Part shown: one piece after another, positions 26,541 through 34,520 of the stretch | Numbering within the stretch: position 1 is the first letter of the stretch | Layout of the letters: every line of letters starts with the position of its first letter | Source: CABZJG01 sp902512685 | GTDB taxonomy: Bacteria; Pseudomonadota; Alphaproteobacteria; Rhodobacterales; Rhodobacteraceae | DNA: 64,000 bases | NCBI GenBank assembly: GCA_051201605.1 | Contig: CP179201.1 | Location: 1,116,001 to 1,180,000, forward strand | Direction of reading: 5' to 3' | Position numbers and translations under genes: made by a program | Notes under the pieces: generated by a model | Told to the model about the DNA's origin: nothing | Database searches by the model: none | What the model saw: only the letters and a program-made list of their open reading frames with translations

Positions 26541-27233
26541 TTATAGCATGATTGGTTGTAGAATTTCGGGTTCAATAACCTGCGCTGAGGGTACTGCGCG
26601 TGCCAGCTCATCCGCAGATTGTTCAAGAATGGGAAAGGTCCGGTAGTGGCAGGGAATGATGGTTTTAAAGTCAAAAAATTTGGCCGCAGCATACCCCGCC
26701 CGCTTCATATCCATTGTAAAATGCCCTCCCGCTGCAAGGATGCCAATATCAGGCGCATGAAGATCATTGAAAAGAGCCATATCTGCCATCACATCCGTGT
26801 CGCCAGAAACATAGATTGTATGTCCTTCGCCGGCAATCATGAAGCCGCATTCGCTGCCGATACATTTGGGGCCGTCGGGCGTTCCCATAGTGGAACTATG
26901 CACCGCATGCACCATAGTGACCGCCACATCCCCCAACAACACGGTACCCCCTTTGTTAAACCCAATCCCCTCTATCTCTTCTGTTTCCACCCAATGACCT
27001 ATGAGATCATATTGTCCGACAACGGGAATGTCGCTTGCTTTGGCCAGTGGCAGAGTATCTGAAATATGATCAAAATGCCCATGGGTTAAAAGAATATGTG
27101 TCGCCCCTTGTGTTGCCTCTTGATGCCGGTCAGCAGGCAACATCGGGTTGCCGGTGAGCCATGGATCAATCAATAAAACCTGATCCGCAATTTCGATGCG
27201 AAAAGAGGCATGTCCAAGCCAAATTATTTTCAT
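26541..27233 (-). CDS. UPF0173-type metal-dependent hydrolase (metallo-beta-lactamase fold)
   Basis: 230 aa. HGHFDH at residues 51-56 is the H-x-H-x-D-H metal site; a further H in AVHSS, and D in SGDT, complete the two-metal centre. MKIIWLGHASFRI at the N-terminus and the overall length fit the UPF0173 / YtkL-like group. The substrate is unknown. The start has AGGAGAG 6 bases upstream. It lies about 50 bp upstream of ridA on the same strand, possibly in one transcript. Confidence 0.88.
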   Translation of the reverse strand: MKIIWLGHASFRIEIADQVLLIDPWLTGNPMLPADRHQEATQGATHILLTHGHFDHISDTLPLAKASDIPVVGQYDLIGHWVETEEIEGIGFNKGGTVLLGDVAVTMVHAVHSSTMGTPDGPKCIGSECGFMIAGEGHTIYVSGDTDVMADMALFNDLHAPDIGILAAGGHFTMDMKRAGYAAAKFFDFKTIIPCHYRTFPILEQSADELARAVPSAQVIEPEILQPIML

Positions 27234-27636
27234 AGTGCTCTCCTGTTGGCGCAGAAATCTTAATCAAAGCCTGCGGGGGCTGCGGCCGATTTGCAAGTAA
27301 CTTTAGCCTGAGATGCTGTGAACAACCAGAGCATTAAATGTGCCTCTGACAGGAGTATTTAGACAAAGAAAAGGATTAAGCGGATCGCCAGTTTGCCTTT
27401 GTTGACGGCTATTGTGAGCGATTTCACAAAGGGCTATTGGCAAAGCCGTTTAATTTTACCAGCAAGGGTGGGGTTTTGATGATGGCTTTTTGGCCTTGGC
27501 CGCAGGGCGCGCATTTTATGATATTTGATCAATGCGGCAGTGTTGGGGTGGATGATTGAGGATAATCGGCGCCATATGCTTGCAGGCGGCGGGCAGCAAG
27601 GGTAAAGGATTTAAACAGGTTTTTTGGGAGTTTCGG
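27234..27636. other. 403-bp gap before gatC, no gene recognised
   Basis: No convincing gene. On the plus strand a stretch of 59 open codons (27380-27559) reads like protein, with DGYCERFHKGLLAKPFNF and FWPWPQGAHFMIFDQ, but it begins directly after a stop and has only an internal ATG giving 26 residues. It could be the tail of a decayed gene. The right end holds the gatC ribosome site (GGGAG at 27626-27630) and presumably its promoter. Confidence 0.5.
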
Positions 27637-27924
27637 ATGTCGATTGATACGGCTACAGCGGCCAAAGTTGCAAAACTAGCGCGGATCAGAGTAGAGGCGG
27701 ATGCGCTGCCTGCTCTTGCTGACGAGTTTAATATGATCCTCGGTTTTATCAATGAGCTTAATGAGGTTGATGTCAGTGATGTTGAGCCGATGACATCTGT
27801 GACCCCGCAGCGCCTAAAGCGCCGTGAGGATATGATCACCGATGGCGATCAGCAAGCGGATGTGCTGTCTAATGCGCCCGATTCGCGTGAGGGATTTTTT
27901 GCTGTTCCAAAGGTGGTCGAATAA
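27637..27924 (+). CDS. gatC: Asp/Glu-tRNA amidotransferase subunit C
   Basis: 95 aa from the ATG at 27637 with GGGAG 6 bases before it. GatC is the small belt-like subunit that stabilises GatA in the GatCAB amidotransferase, which converts Glu-tRNA-Gln and Asp-tRNA-Asn to the amidated forms. KVAKLARIRVE near the N-terminus and DVEPMTSVTPQRLKRREDMITDGD are the conserved blocks. Its stop overlaps the gatA start (TAATG). The gatB gene is not in the window, which is common as it is often unlinked. Confidence 0.95.
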   Translation: MSIDTATAAKVAKLARIRVEADALPALADEFNMILGFINELNEVDVSDVEPMTSVTPQRLKRREDMITDGDQQADVLSNAPDSREGFFAVPKVVE

Positions 27925-29414
27925 TGGAAAACCTTAACAGCTTGACCCTTGCTAAGGGCCGCGATCTTTTGCAAAGCAAAGATATTACATCTGTAGAACT
28001 TACTGAAGCTTGTTTGCGGGCCGCCGAGGGCGGCGGTGCGTTGAATGCGGTTGTTCACCATACGCCAGAACTGGCGCTTGATCAGGCGGCAGCTGCCGAC
28101 AGTCGTTTGGCACAGGGTAATGCGCCGGCCATGTGCGGTCTACCGATCGGGATTAAAGACTTGTTTTGTACCAAAGGGGTCCCCAGTCAGGCGGCAAGCC
28201 GTATTTTAGACGGGTTTCGCCCCGAATATGAAAGCACGGTGAGCCAAAATCTATTTGACGCCGGTGCGGTGATGATCGGCAAGTTGAATATGGATGAGTT
28301 TGCCATGGGCTCTTCCAATGAAACCTCCATTTATGGCAATGCGGTCAACCCATGGAAACTAGATGACAAACAGCTTACCCCGGGGGGATCATCTGGGGGC
28401 TCTGCTGCCGCAGTGGCGGCAGATCTGTGTTTGGCTGCCACCGGAACGGATACAGGCGGCTCAATCCGCCAGCCTGCAGCCTTTGCTGGTATTGTGGGTA
28501 TCAAGCCCACCTATGGGCGCTGCTCGCGGTGGGGAATTGTCGCGTTTGCCAGTTCGCTTGATCAGGCCGGACCGATGACAAAATCGGTGCGTGATGCCGC
28601 CATTATGCTTGAGGCGATGTGCAGCCATGATCCCAAAGACAGCACCAGCGCCGAGTTAGAGGTGCCAAATTTTGAAGCGCTTCTAACCGGAGATATCCGC
28701 GGTAAAAAGATCGGTATCCCCAAAGAGTATCGCTTGGATGGGATGCCGGATGAGATTGAGAAACTTTGGACAGATGGGGCTGCAATGCTGCGCGAGGCTG
28801 GCGCTGAGATGATAGATGTCACTCTGCCCCATACCAAATATGCCCTGCCAGCCTATTATGTGATTGCTCCGGCTGAAGCCTCTTCGAATTTGGCCCGTTA
28901 TGATGGGGTTCGCTTTGGTCGCCGCGCGCAACTGGATCCCGGTGACGGCATCACTGAAATGTATGAAAAGTCGCGCGCCGAAGGGTTTGGCGCCGAGGTC
29001 CAGCGGCGCATTATGATCGGGACCTATGTTCTATCGGCCGGCTTTTATGATGCCTATTACAATAGGGCGCGGCGTGTTCGCGCCCTTATCAAGAAAGACT
29101 TTGAGGATGTGTTTGCATCCGGCGTTGATGCAATCTTAACACCGACTACGCCCTCTGCCGCATTTGGGCTTGGGGATATGGCCGAGGTTGATCCGGTTCA
29201 GATGTACCTTAACGATGTATTTACGGTCACCGTCAATTTGGCTGGTCTGCCCGGGATATCCGTGCCGGCAGGGCTTGACGGACAAGGCTTGCCTTTAGGT
29301 TTGCAGCTTATCGGCAAGCCCTGGCAAGAAGGTGATTTGTTGAATACTGCTTATGCATTGGAAAACGCTGCGGGCTTTTCGGCAAAACCAAATAATTGGT
29401 GGTCATCTCTATAA
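27924..29414 (+). CDS. gatA: Asp/Glu-tRNA amidotransferase subunit A
   Basis: 496 aa. The amidase subunit releases ammonia from glutamine for transamidation. The amidase signature GGSSGGSAAAVAADL (about residues 152-166) holds the Ser / cis-Ser pair, and the catalytic Lys lies in GIKDLFC (about 77-83). GTDTGGSIRQPAAF follows. Overlaps gatC by one base, so the two are translated together. Confidence 0.96.
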   Translation: MENLNSLTLAKGRDLLQSKDITSVELTEACLRAAEGGGALNAVVHHTPELALDQAAAADSRLAQGNAPAMCGLPIGIKDLFCTKGVPSQAASRILDGFRPEYESTVSQNLFDAGAVMIGKLNMDEFAMGSSNETSIYGNAVNPWKLDDKQLTPGGSSGGSAAAVAADLCLAATGTDTGGSIRQPAAFAGIVGIKPTYGRCSRWGIVAFASSLDQAGPMTKSVRDAAIMLEAMCSHDPKDSTSAELEVPNFEALLTGDIRGKKIGIPKEYRLDGMPDEIEKLWTDGAAMLREAGAEMIDVTLPHTKYALPAYYVIAPAEASSNLARYDGVRFGRRAQLDPGDGITEMYEKSRAEGFGAEVQRRIMIGTYVLSAGFYDAYYNRARRVRALIKKDFEDVFASGVDAILTPTTPSAAFGLGDMAEVDPVQMYLNDVFTVTVNLAGLPGISVPAGLDGQGLPLGLQLIGKPWQEGDLLNTAYALENAAGFSAKPNNWWSSL

Positions 29415-29436
29415 CGTGAGCAAAGGAAAGATTTGC

Positions 29437-30054
29437 ATGCGAAAGATTGTTTTATTCTGCGTTGCTTTGGGCCTTGCCGGGTGTGAGCCAACGATACCGG
29501 AAAGCGGACTTGAGGTTTTACCGCCCAAATTGGCCGATACAACGGCTGCTGGGATTGCCGTAGTTGCCGATACAATCAATGTTTTAGAAGATACTGTAGC
29601 CCTGGTGGATAGAAAACCGGCCGAGGTCGAAGAGACCAGCTTGCCAAATTCTAAAAGTATCGAGCTTTCGGATGAAAATGACTTTGAGGCAGTCTCAAAC
29701 CGGCAGACCATTGAAAGTGATGCCGAGCGCTTGGCGATTAACCGGATGCAATATGTTCTCATTGAACCTACCGAATTGCCGGTGCGACCGGGTACCGATA
29801 TTCCAAATGTTGTAGAATATGCGCTGCTGACATCTAATCCGGTTGGCGCGCCTTTGTACCCACGCTCGGGCTTGGTCAGCGAAAATAGTCACCTTTACAG
29901 ATGTGGGCAATATACCTCTTCAACCGAAGCCCAAGAGGTATTTTTGAAGCGTGGCGGCCCAAAACGGGACTGGCTTGGGCTTGATCCGGATGGCGACGGC
30001 TTTGCCTGCACATGGGATCCTTTGCCCTTCCGTTTGGCGCTGACAGAAGGTTAA
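29437..30054 (+). CDS. Lipoprotein with C-terminal excalibur-like calcium-binding motif
   Basis: 205 aa from the ATG at 29437, after AAAGGAAAG. The signal peptide MRKIVLFCVALGLAGC ends in a lipobox, so it is probably a lipoprotein with Cys16 at the mature N-terminus. A long acidic, low-complexity middle leads to a C-terminal domain with YRCGQYTSSTEAQ and LDPDGDGFACTWDP, which matches the excalibur pattern (a Cys pair around a DxDxDG calcium loop). The gene starts 22 bases after gatA. Role unknown; the family is often cell-envelope associated. Confidence 0.78.
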   Translation: MRKIVLFCVALGLAGCEPTIPESGLEVLPPKLADTTAAGIAVVADTINVLEDTVALVDRKPAEVEETSLPNSKSIELSDENDFEAVSNRQTIESDAERLAINRMQYVLIEPTELPVRPGTDIPNVVEYALLTSNPVGAPLYPRSGLVSENSHLYRCGQYTSSTEAQEVFLKRGGPKRDWLGLDPDGDGFACTWDPLPFRLALTEG

Positions 30055-30141
30055 TCGAACTGCGCTTGCTGTCAAAGCTATCTGTCCAAAATAACGTTTA
30101 AGCGTTGACGACCATGTCCAAGCAAATTAACCCCTAAGGCG

Positions 30142-30531
30142 CGCGGAGGGCTGGATGGCCGCGGGCCTTAGGGTTCGAGGAAAGTCCGGACTCCACAAAG
30201 CGACGGTGCCGGGTAACGCCCGGGCGGGGCAACCCGACGGAGAGCGCCACAGAAAGCAAACCGCCCGTGCGTGCACGGGTAAGGGTGAAAGGGTGGGGTA
30301 AGGGCCCACCGGGGGGCTGGTAACAGCGCCCGCATGGCAAGCCCCACCGGGAGCAATGCCGAATAGGAACCTTGTGCGGGTTGATCGGTACGCCGATATC
30401 ACCGCAGGGCCGCTTTGGCCCAAGGGTTCGGGTTGGCAGCTAGAGGCGCAGGGGCAATCCTGCGTTCAGAGGAATGGTCATCCAAGGGGGGTAACCCCTG
30501 GGACAGAATCCGGCTTATAGGCCCTCCGCGC
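30142..30531 (+). ncRNA. rnpB: RNase P RNA component (class A)
   Basis: Catalytic RNA that matures tRNA 5' ends. The ends pair as helix P1 (GCGCGGAGGGC at 30142-30152 with GCCCTCCGCGC at 30521-30531), and a T8 run (30533-30540) follows. The universal CRI region GAGGAAAGTCCGGACTCCAC lies about 35 bases in, and the matching CRV segment ACAGAATCCGGCTTA stands just before the 3' side of P1. Internal blocks such as GGTAAGGGTGAAAGGGTG fit the type A core. Open reading frames on the opposite strand here are shadows of the structured RNA. Confidence 0.96.
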
Positions 30532-30668
30532 ATTTTTTTTGAGGGTTTCTACCTGAGAGCTTGGAAATCTGTCCTATCATGGTTGACAGTAGCGTCAGCA
30601 TCGCTAAAAGGCAGGCTTCAGGATAGAATTTCACCGGCCTGACCTTTGGCCGACGCAGGAGACGAAAA

Positions 30669-30836
30669 ATGGCGAAGCCGACCACAATTAAAATCCGCCT
30701 GAACTCGACCGCGGACACTGGTCACTTTTATGTGACCAAGAAAAACGCGCGCACCATGACCGAAAAAATGGTTGTCCGGAAATATGATCCGGTTGTGCGC
30801 AAGCATGTCGAATATAAAGAGGGTAAAATCAAATAA
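30669..30836 (+). CDS. rpmG: 50S ribosomal protein L33
   Basis: 55 aa, too short for most ORF filters. MAKPTTIKIRLNSTADTGHFYVTKKN and MVVRKYDPVVRKHVEYKE are diagnostic for bacterial L33. It lacks the four zinc-binding cysteines, so it is the zinc-independent form usual in alphaproteobacteria. AGGAG precedes the ATG. Followed by its own terminator. Confidence 0.97.
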   Translation: MAKPTTIKIRLNSTADTGHFYVTKKNARTMTEKMVVRKYDPVVRKHVEYKEGKIK

Positions 30837-30857
30837 CCTTTTCGACATAATTTATTT

Positions 30858-30889
30858 AAAAAGCCGCACAGAGTTCTGGGCGGCTTTTG
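30858..30889 (+). terminator. Rho-independent terminator after rpmG
   Basis: AAAGCCGC (30860-30867) pairs with GCGGCTTT (30880-30887) around a 12-base loop that can itself pair further, followed by TTTTG. It is 22 bases beyond the rpmG stop. The 170 bases from here to the next terminator hold no gene I can see. Confidence 0.75.
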
Positions 30890-31060
30890 TCATTTCAAGG
30901 GCTTATTTTAACGCAAAGCAATGACCCAACAGCCACAAGATGCATTTCCGTTCCGCTGTGCTTTGAAAAACCGTTTGGCATAGTTTAGCGTAGAAAAGCG
31001 AGACGGTTTATTCCTAAGGAAGAGCTGTTAAATACTTACAAAAGATAAATAGCGCATTCA

Positions 31061-31090
31061 AAAAAAGGCCGGGTTATTGACCCGGCCTTT
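31061..31090 (-). terminator. Rho-independent terminator of the Bax-inhibitor-1 gene
   Basis: On the minus strand AAAGGCCGGG (31081-31090) and CCCGGCCTTT (31064-31073) form a 10-bp stem with a 7-base loop, running into a T run (31061-31066). It lies 20 bases beyond the stop codon. Confidence 0.88.
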
Positions 31091-31110
31091 GGAACTTATG
31101 AATAAGAGCT

Positions 31111-31887
31111 CTACTCTTGGCTGCCCATAAACATCAGCAGGAACTGGAACATGTTTAGGAAGTTCAGATAGAGGTTCAGCGCGCCATGGATGGCCGATTT
31201 ATCCAGCCATTCCTGATCACCGTGATGCGCGTGTGCAAGATAGGTGTTCTTGATGTTTTGCGTATCGTAAGCGGTCAGGCCTGCAAAAATCAGCACGCCC
31301 AGAATTGAAATCGCGAACATGATCGCTGGTGAGCCAAGGAAGATATTGATGATCATTGCCACCAAAATGCCGATCACGCCCATCATCAAGAACGATCCCC
31401 AACCGGAGATATCGCGTTTTGTGGTGTAACCCCAAAGCGACAGACCCGCAAAAGCGATCGCTGTGACCAAGAAGGTCTGAACAATCGAATAGCTTGTGTA
31501 GAAGATAAAGATCGAGCTGAGCGAAACGCCGATTAGCGTGGCAAACAAAAAGAAAAACAGCTGCGCCGCGACGGCAGAGGCCCGCTGCATCACAGCGCCA
31601 AAGCCAAAGATCATTGCCAGCGGTGCCAGCATTATCACCCACCGCAGGGCAGAGGTATAGATGGCTGCGCCAAATGATGTCAGCATGGTGCCATTTGACA
31701 TCTGGCCCACAGCGTTTGCTGGATCAGTTGTTGTGGCAAGCCCAGCTATCGCCCAAGCGGCCAAAGCCGTGATCAGCATGCCTATGGACATGGTGCTGTA
31801 AACTTTATTCATATGGGCGCGCAGGCCCTCGTCAATCTCAGCAGCGCGGGCGCCGACTGCGGATTGCATGGTTTTATATTCTGCCAT
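31111..31887 (-). CDS. Bax inhibitor-1/YccA family membrane protein
   Basis: 258 aa from the ATG at 31885-31887, which has GGAGGT at ideal distance; the longer frame to 31977 has no such site. Seven hydrophobic helices are visible. The C-terminal signature FAGLTAYDTQNIKNTYLAHAHHGD carries the conserved Asp residues that form the pH-sensing latch of the calcium-leak branch (BsYetJ-like). Bacterial homologues include YccA, which binds FtsH, and calcium-leak channels; which applies here is open. Single-gene transcription unit with a clear terminator. Confidence 0.9.
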   Translation of the reverse strand: MAEYKTMQSAVGARAAEIDEGLRAHMNKVYSTMSIGMLITALAAWAIAGLATTTDPANAVGQMSNGTMLTSFGAAIYTSALRWVIMLAPLAMIFGFGAVMQRASAVAAQLFFFLFATLIGVSLSSIFIFYTSYSIVQTFLVTAIAFAGLSLWGYTTKRDISGWGSFLMMGVIGILVAMIINIFLGSPAIMFAISILGVLIFAGLTAYDTQNIKNTYLAHAHHGDQEWLDKSAIHGALNLYLNFLNMFQFLLMFMGSQE

Positions 31888-32025
31888 TTTAACCTCCGGT
31901 TCGTCACAATATAGTAAAGACCTGCGCGATGCAGGGTCCATTGTAATAGATATTGGCAAACCTATAGCGGGTTTCAAGATCAGAAAATAGCTGTTTTGTA
32001 ATTTTTTCGCACAGCATGAACAGTT

Positions 32026-32985
32026 TTAAAGTGTAATGACCACTTTTCCGGTAGATTTTCGTGTGTGCAGCAGGTCCAAACCCTCAAGAGAGCGCTCAAA
32101 AGGTAATATATGGCTGATGTGCGGCCTAAGGCGTCCCGCCTGATACCACTCGATCAGAGTTTTTAGGCTTTCGGTCAGGACTTGAGGTTTAAACCGCATA
32201 TACCCGCCCCAATTAACCCCCTGGACGGTGATGTTTTTTACCATCATGTGATTGGCTGCGATGGGCGGCACTGTGCCGCTGGCAAAGCCGATAACAATCA
32301 TGCGACCATCGGGATTGCAGGCGCGAAAAGCCGCGGCGAATTGGTCACCGCCAACTGGATCATACACAACATCCGCACCGCCAAGTGCTTTGACCGCTTT
32401 GCGCAAATCTGTGGTTTCCGGATCGATCAGGTGATCTGCTCCTGCAGCCGCGGCGATGTCCATCCGTTTTTGACCCCGCGCAGTTGCAATAACTTTGGCG
32501 CCCATCAACTTACCCAGTTCAACCGCCGTAAGCCCCACGCCGCCGGCCGCCCCAAGCACGAGCAAGGTCTCGCTGGATTGCAAGCGGGCCTTGTAGTCCA
32601 AGGCCACATGGCTGGTCCCATAAGCAATTTGAAATCCAGCTGCTTCGATGGTCGGCACGCTATCTGGCAATGGCAGGCAACGGGCGGCATCAAAGCAGCC
32701 ATATTGTGCCAATCCGCCCTGAGCGCTATAGATAGCAACCCGTGTTCCAATTGTCGGTCCCGATGTTTCGGGGCCCAATGCGTCGACAATTCCCACCAAT
32801 TCCAAGCCTAAGGTAAAGGGCACCTGCGGGGTATCCTGATATGTTCCTTTGATCATCAAAAGGTCAGCAAAGTTCAAACCGCACGCCAGAATTTTAAGCC
32901 GCACTTGGCCGGTGGCTGGCTTTGGAATTTCTAGGGTGTTCACAAGCGGGTTCTGTCCCAATTGTGTTACTTGAAGTGCCTGCAT
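32026..32985 (-). CDS. NADPH:quinone oxidoreductase family protein (MDR superfamily)
   Basis: 319 aa from the ATG at 32983-32985; the open frame continues upstream to 33072 but those residues do not resemble the family. The medium-chain dehydrogenase fold is seen: N-terminal GroES-like part with LACGLNFADLLMIKGTYQ, then a Rossmann domain with the nucleotide motif LGAAGGVGLTAVELGK (AAGGVG) and GADVVYDPVGGDQF. Zinc-binding residues of alcohol dehydrogenases are absent, which places it with quinone oxidoreductases/zeta-crystallins or acryloyl-CoA reductase-like MDRs. The acryloyl-CoA reductase AcuI is also an MDR protein, so a link to DMSP-derived acrylate is conceivable but not supported by specific residues I can see. 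Confidence 0.85.
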   Translation of the reverse strand: MQALQVTQLGQNPLVNTLEIPKPATGQVRLKILACGLNFADLLMIKGTYQDTPQVPFTLGLELVGIVDALGPETSGPTIGTRVAIYSAQGGLAQYGCFDAARCLPLPDSVPTIEAAGFQIAYGTSHVALDYKARLQSSETLLVLGAAGGVGLTAVELGKLMGAKVIATARGQKRMDIAAAAGADHLIDPETTDLRKAVKALGGADVVYDPVGGDQFAAAFRACNPDGRMIVIGFASGTVPPIAANHMMVKNITVQGVNWGGYMRFKPQVLTESLKTLIEWYQAGRLRPHISHILPFERSLEGLDLLHTRKSTGKVVITL

Positions 32986-33222
32986 TTCGTGCTCGCTATT
33001 TGCCGCTGTACTGATCGGACAACATGCAGGATTGAAACCAAATTGCCAACCATTTTGCAACTTAAAGTGCACACTCGTAAAAAGAGAACATTTTTTTTTG
33101 TGATTCTCTTAGGTTTTTTTAAACTCTTGCATGATTAAATGGTTGTGGTATGATTGTGATGCGTTGACGGGATGCGCGACGTGGTAATTTTCAAAATCGA
33201 GCTCTGATCGCTCGGTGACACA

Positions 33223-33240
33223 CCTCTTTAATAAAAGAGG
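33223..33240 (+). promoter_or_regulatory. Small hairpin in the leader of the XRE regulator gene
   Basis: CCTCTTT and AAAGAGG form a perfect 7-bp stem with a 4-base AATA loop, 20 bases before the ATG and directly before the GGGGAGCAAAAAGGA ribosome-site region. It could limit ribosome access or simply be a leftover terminator-like element. Confidence 0.35.
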
Positions 33241-33260
33241 GGAGCAAAAAGGAACATTAT

Positions 33261-33632
33261 ATGGCGCACCCAGTCGATCTTCATGTGGGTAAACGTATAC
33301 GCCAACGCCGTTGGTTGGTTGGTATGACCCAGCAGCAACTGGCTGAGCAAGTTGGCATTAAATTTCAACAAATTCAAAAATATGAAACAGGTGCAAACCG
33401 GGTTAGTGCGTCACGGCTTTGGGATATCTCGGAAGCTATGGATGTGTCAGTGAACTTTTTCTTTGAAGGCATTGAACATGAAGTGGCTGCTGCCGGGTCT
33501 TCTGAATCTGTACCTGCCGATCTGATGGGGGATAAAGAGGCCTTGGATTTGGTTCGGTCATATTACTCAATTCCAGAAAATCAACGCCGTCGTTTGTTTG
33601 ACCTTGCGCGGGTGCTGAGTGACGTGGCTTAA
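33261..33632 (+). CDS. XRE family transcriptional regulator
   Basis: 123 aa. A Cro/C1-type helix-turn-helix at residues 8-62 (VGKRIRQRRWLVGMTQQQLAEQVGIKFQQIQKYETGANRVSASRLWDIS), followed by a short C-terminal region ending in SIPENQRRRLFDLARVLSDV. This is a compact regulator type widespread and well conserved in alphaproteobacteria. It is immediately followed, 47 bp away, by an inositol-monophosphatase family gene in the same direction, an arrangement that I believe recurs in Rhodobacterales. Target genes are unknown. Confidence 0.9.
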   Translation: MAHPVDLHVGKRIRQRRWLVGMTQQQLAEQVGIKFQQIQKYETGANRVSASRLWDISEAMDVSVNFFFEGIEHEVAAAGSSESVPADLMGDKEALDLVRSYYSIPENQRRRLFDLARVLSDVA

Positions 33633-33679
33633 ACCAGCCTGCCTATGGGTCAGTCACCTTTAAAAGGACAAAAACGTCC

Positions 33680-34519
33680 ATGAGCTTGTCAGGCACCATG
33701 CGCAATCAAATTTCTGCGGATGAAAAAAACCAGTTGCTGACCGTGGCTCATGAAATGGCTGCGGCGGCAAAAGAGGCCATTTTACCTTATTTCAGGGGCT
33801 CTGATCTGGACTTAGAAAATAAGGATGCCGCAGACTTTGATCCTGTTACTGCCGCCGACAAGGCTGCTGAACAGGCGATGCGGGATGTTCTTGCGCTCAA
33901 GCGCCCTCAAGATGGAATTTGGGGAGAAGAGTTTGGCCGTTCGTCTGGAGTGTCGGGCTTAAGCTGGGTTCTTGATCCTATTGACGGCACGCGCGGGTTT
34001 ATCAGCGGCACACCGACATGGGGTGTATTGATCGCTTTGTCTGATCAGTCTGGCCCTCTTTTGGGCATTATAGATCAGCCTTATATCGGCGAACGGTTCG
34101 TTGGCGGGTTTGGCCACGCCTACTATGATGGCCCTCTGGGCCAACGTAATCTGGCGGCGCGGCCAGCGCATAGGTTGGATCAAGCAACACTTTTTTCTAC
34201 ATATCCAGAGATTGGTACCAAGGTCGACTACCAAGGGTTTCGTGCCGTGGCTGATCGCGCCAAATTGGTACGTTATGGCGTTGATTGCTACGCCTATGCC
34301 CTGCTAGCTGCTGGGCAGATTGACTTGGTGATCGAAGCGGGTCTGAACGCCTATGATATTCAGGCCCCGATCGCGGTGGTTGAGGCGGCGGGTGGATTGG
34401 TCACTGATTGGACCGGCGGTTCTGCGCATCTTGGCGGTCAAGTGGTGGCGTGCGCCAGTCAAGAGCTGCTAAGCGAAGTGCTGCCTTTACTTGGCCCCTA
34501 TGCGGTTGCGGTCAAATAA
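33680..34519 (+). CDS. hisN: Inositol monophosphatase family protein, probable histidinol-phosphatase HisN
   Basis: 279 aa. Magnesium-dependent phosphatase fold: the metal site motif WVLDPIDGTRGFISG (about residues 92-106) follows a Glu in GEEFG, and AYDIQAPIAVVEAAGG is the second motif. The residues after DGT (RGF in place of the common NF) match the HisN type, which removes phosphate from histidinol phosphate in histidine synthesis in actinobacteria and many alphaproteobacteria. Inositol-1-phosphatase or CysQ activity cannot be excluded. A start 18 bases further in is possible. Confidence 0.8.
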   Translation: MSLSGTMRNQISADEKNQLLTVAHEMAAAAKEAILPYFRGSDLDLENKDAADFDPVTAADKAAEQAMRDVLALKRPQDGIWGEEFGRSSGVSGLSWVLDPIDGTRGFISGTPTWGVLIALSDQSGPLLGIIDQPYIGERFVGGFGHAYYDGPLGQRNLAARPAHRLDQATLFSTYPEIGTKVDYQGFRAVADRAKLVRYGVDCYAYALLAAGQIDLVIEAGLNAYDIQAPIAVVEAAGGLVTDWTGGSAHLGGQVVACASQELLSEVLPLLGPYAVAVK

Positions 34520-34520
34520 A

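Noticed and set aside
30127..30423. Several minus-strand frames of 60-98 codons
   Set aside because: They are complementary to the conserved RNase P RNA and owe their openness to its GC-rich structure.
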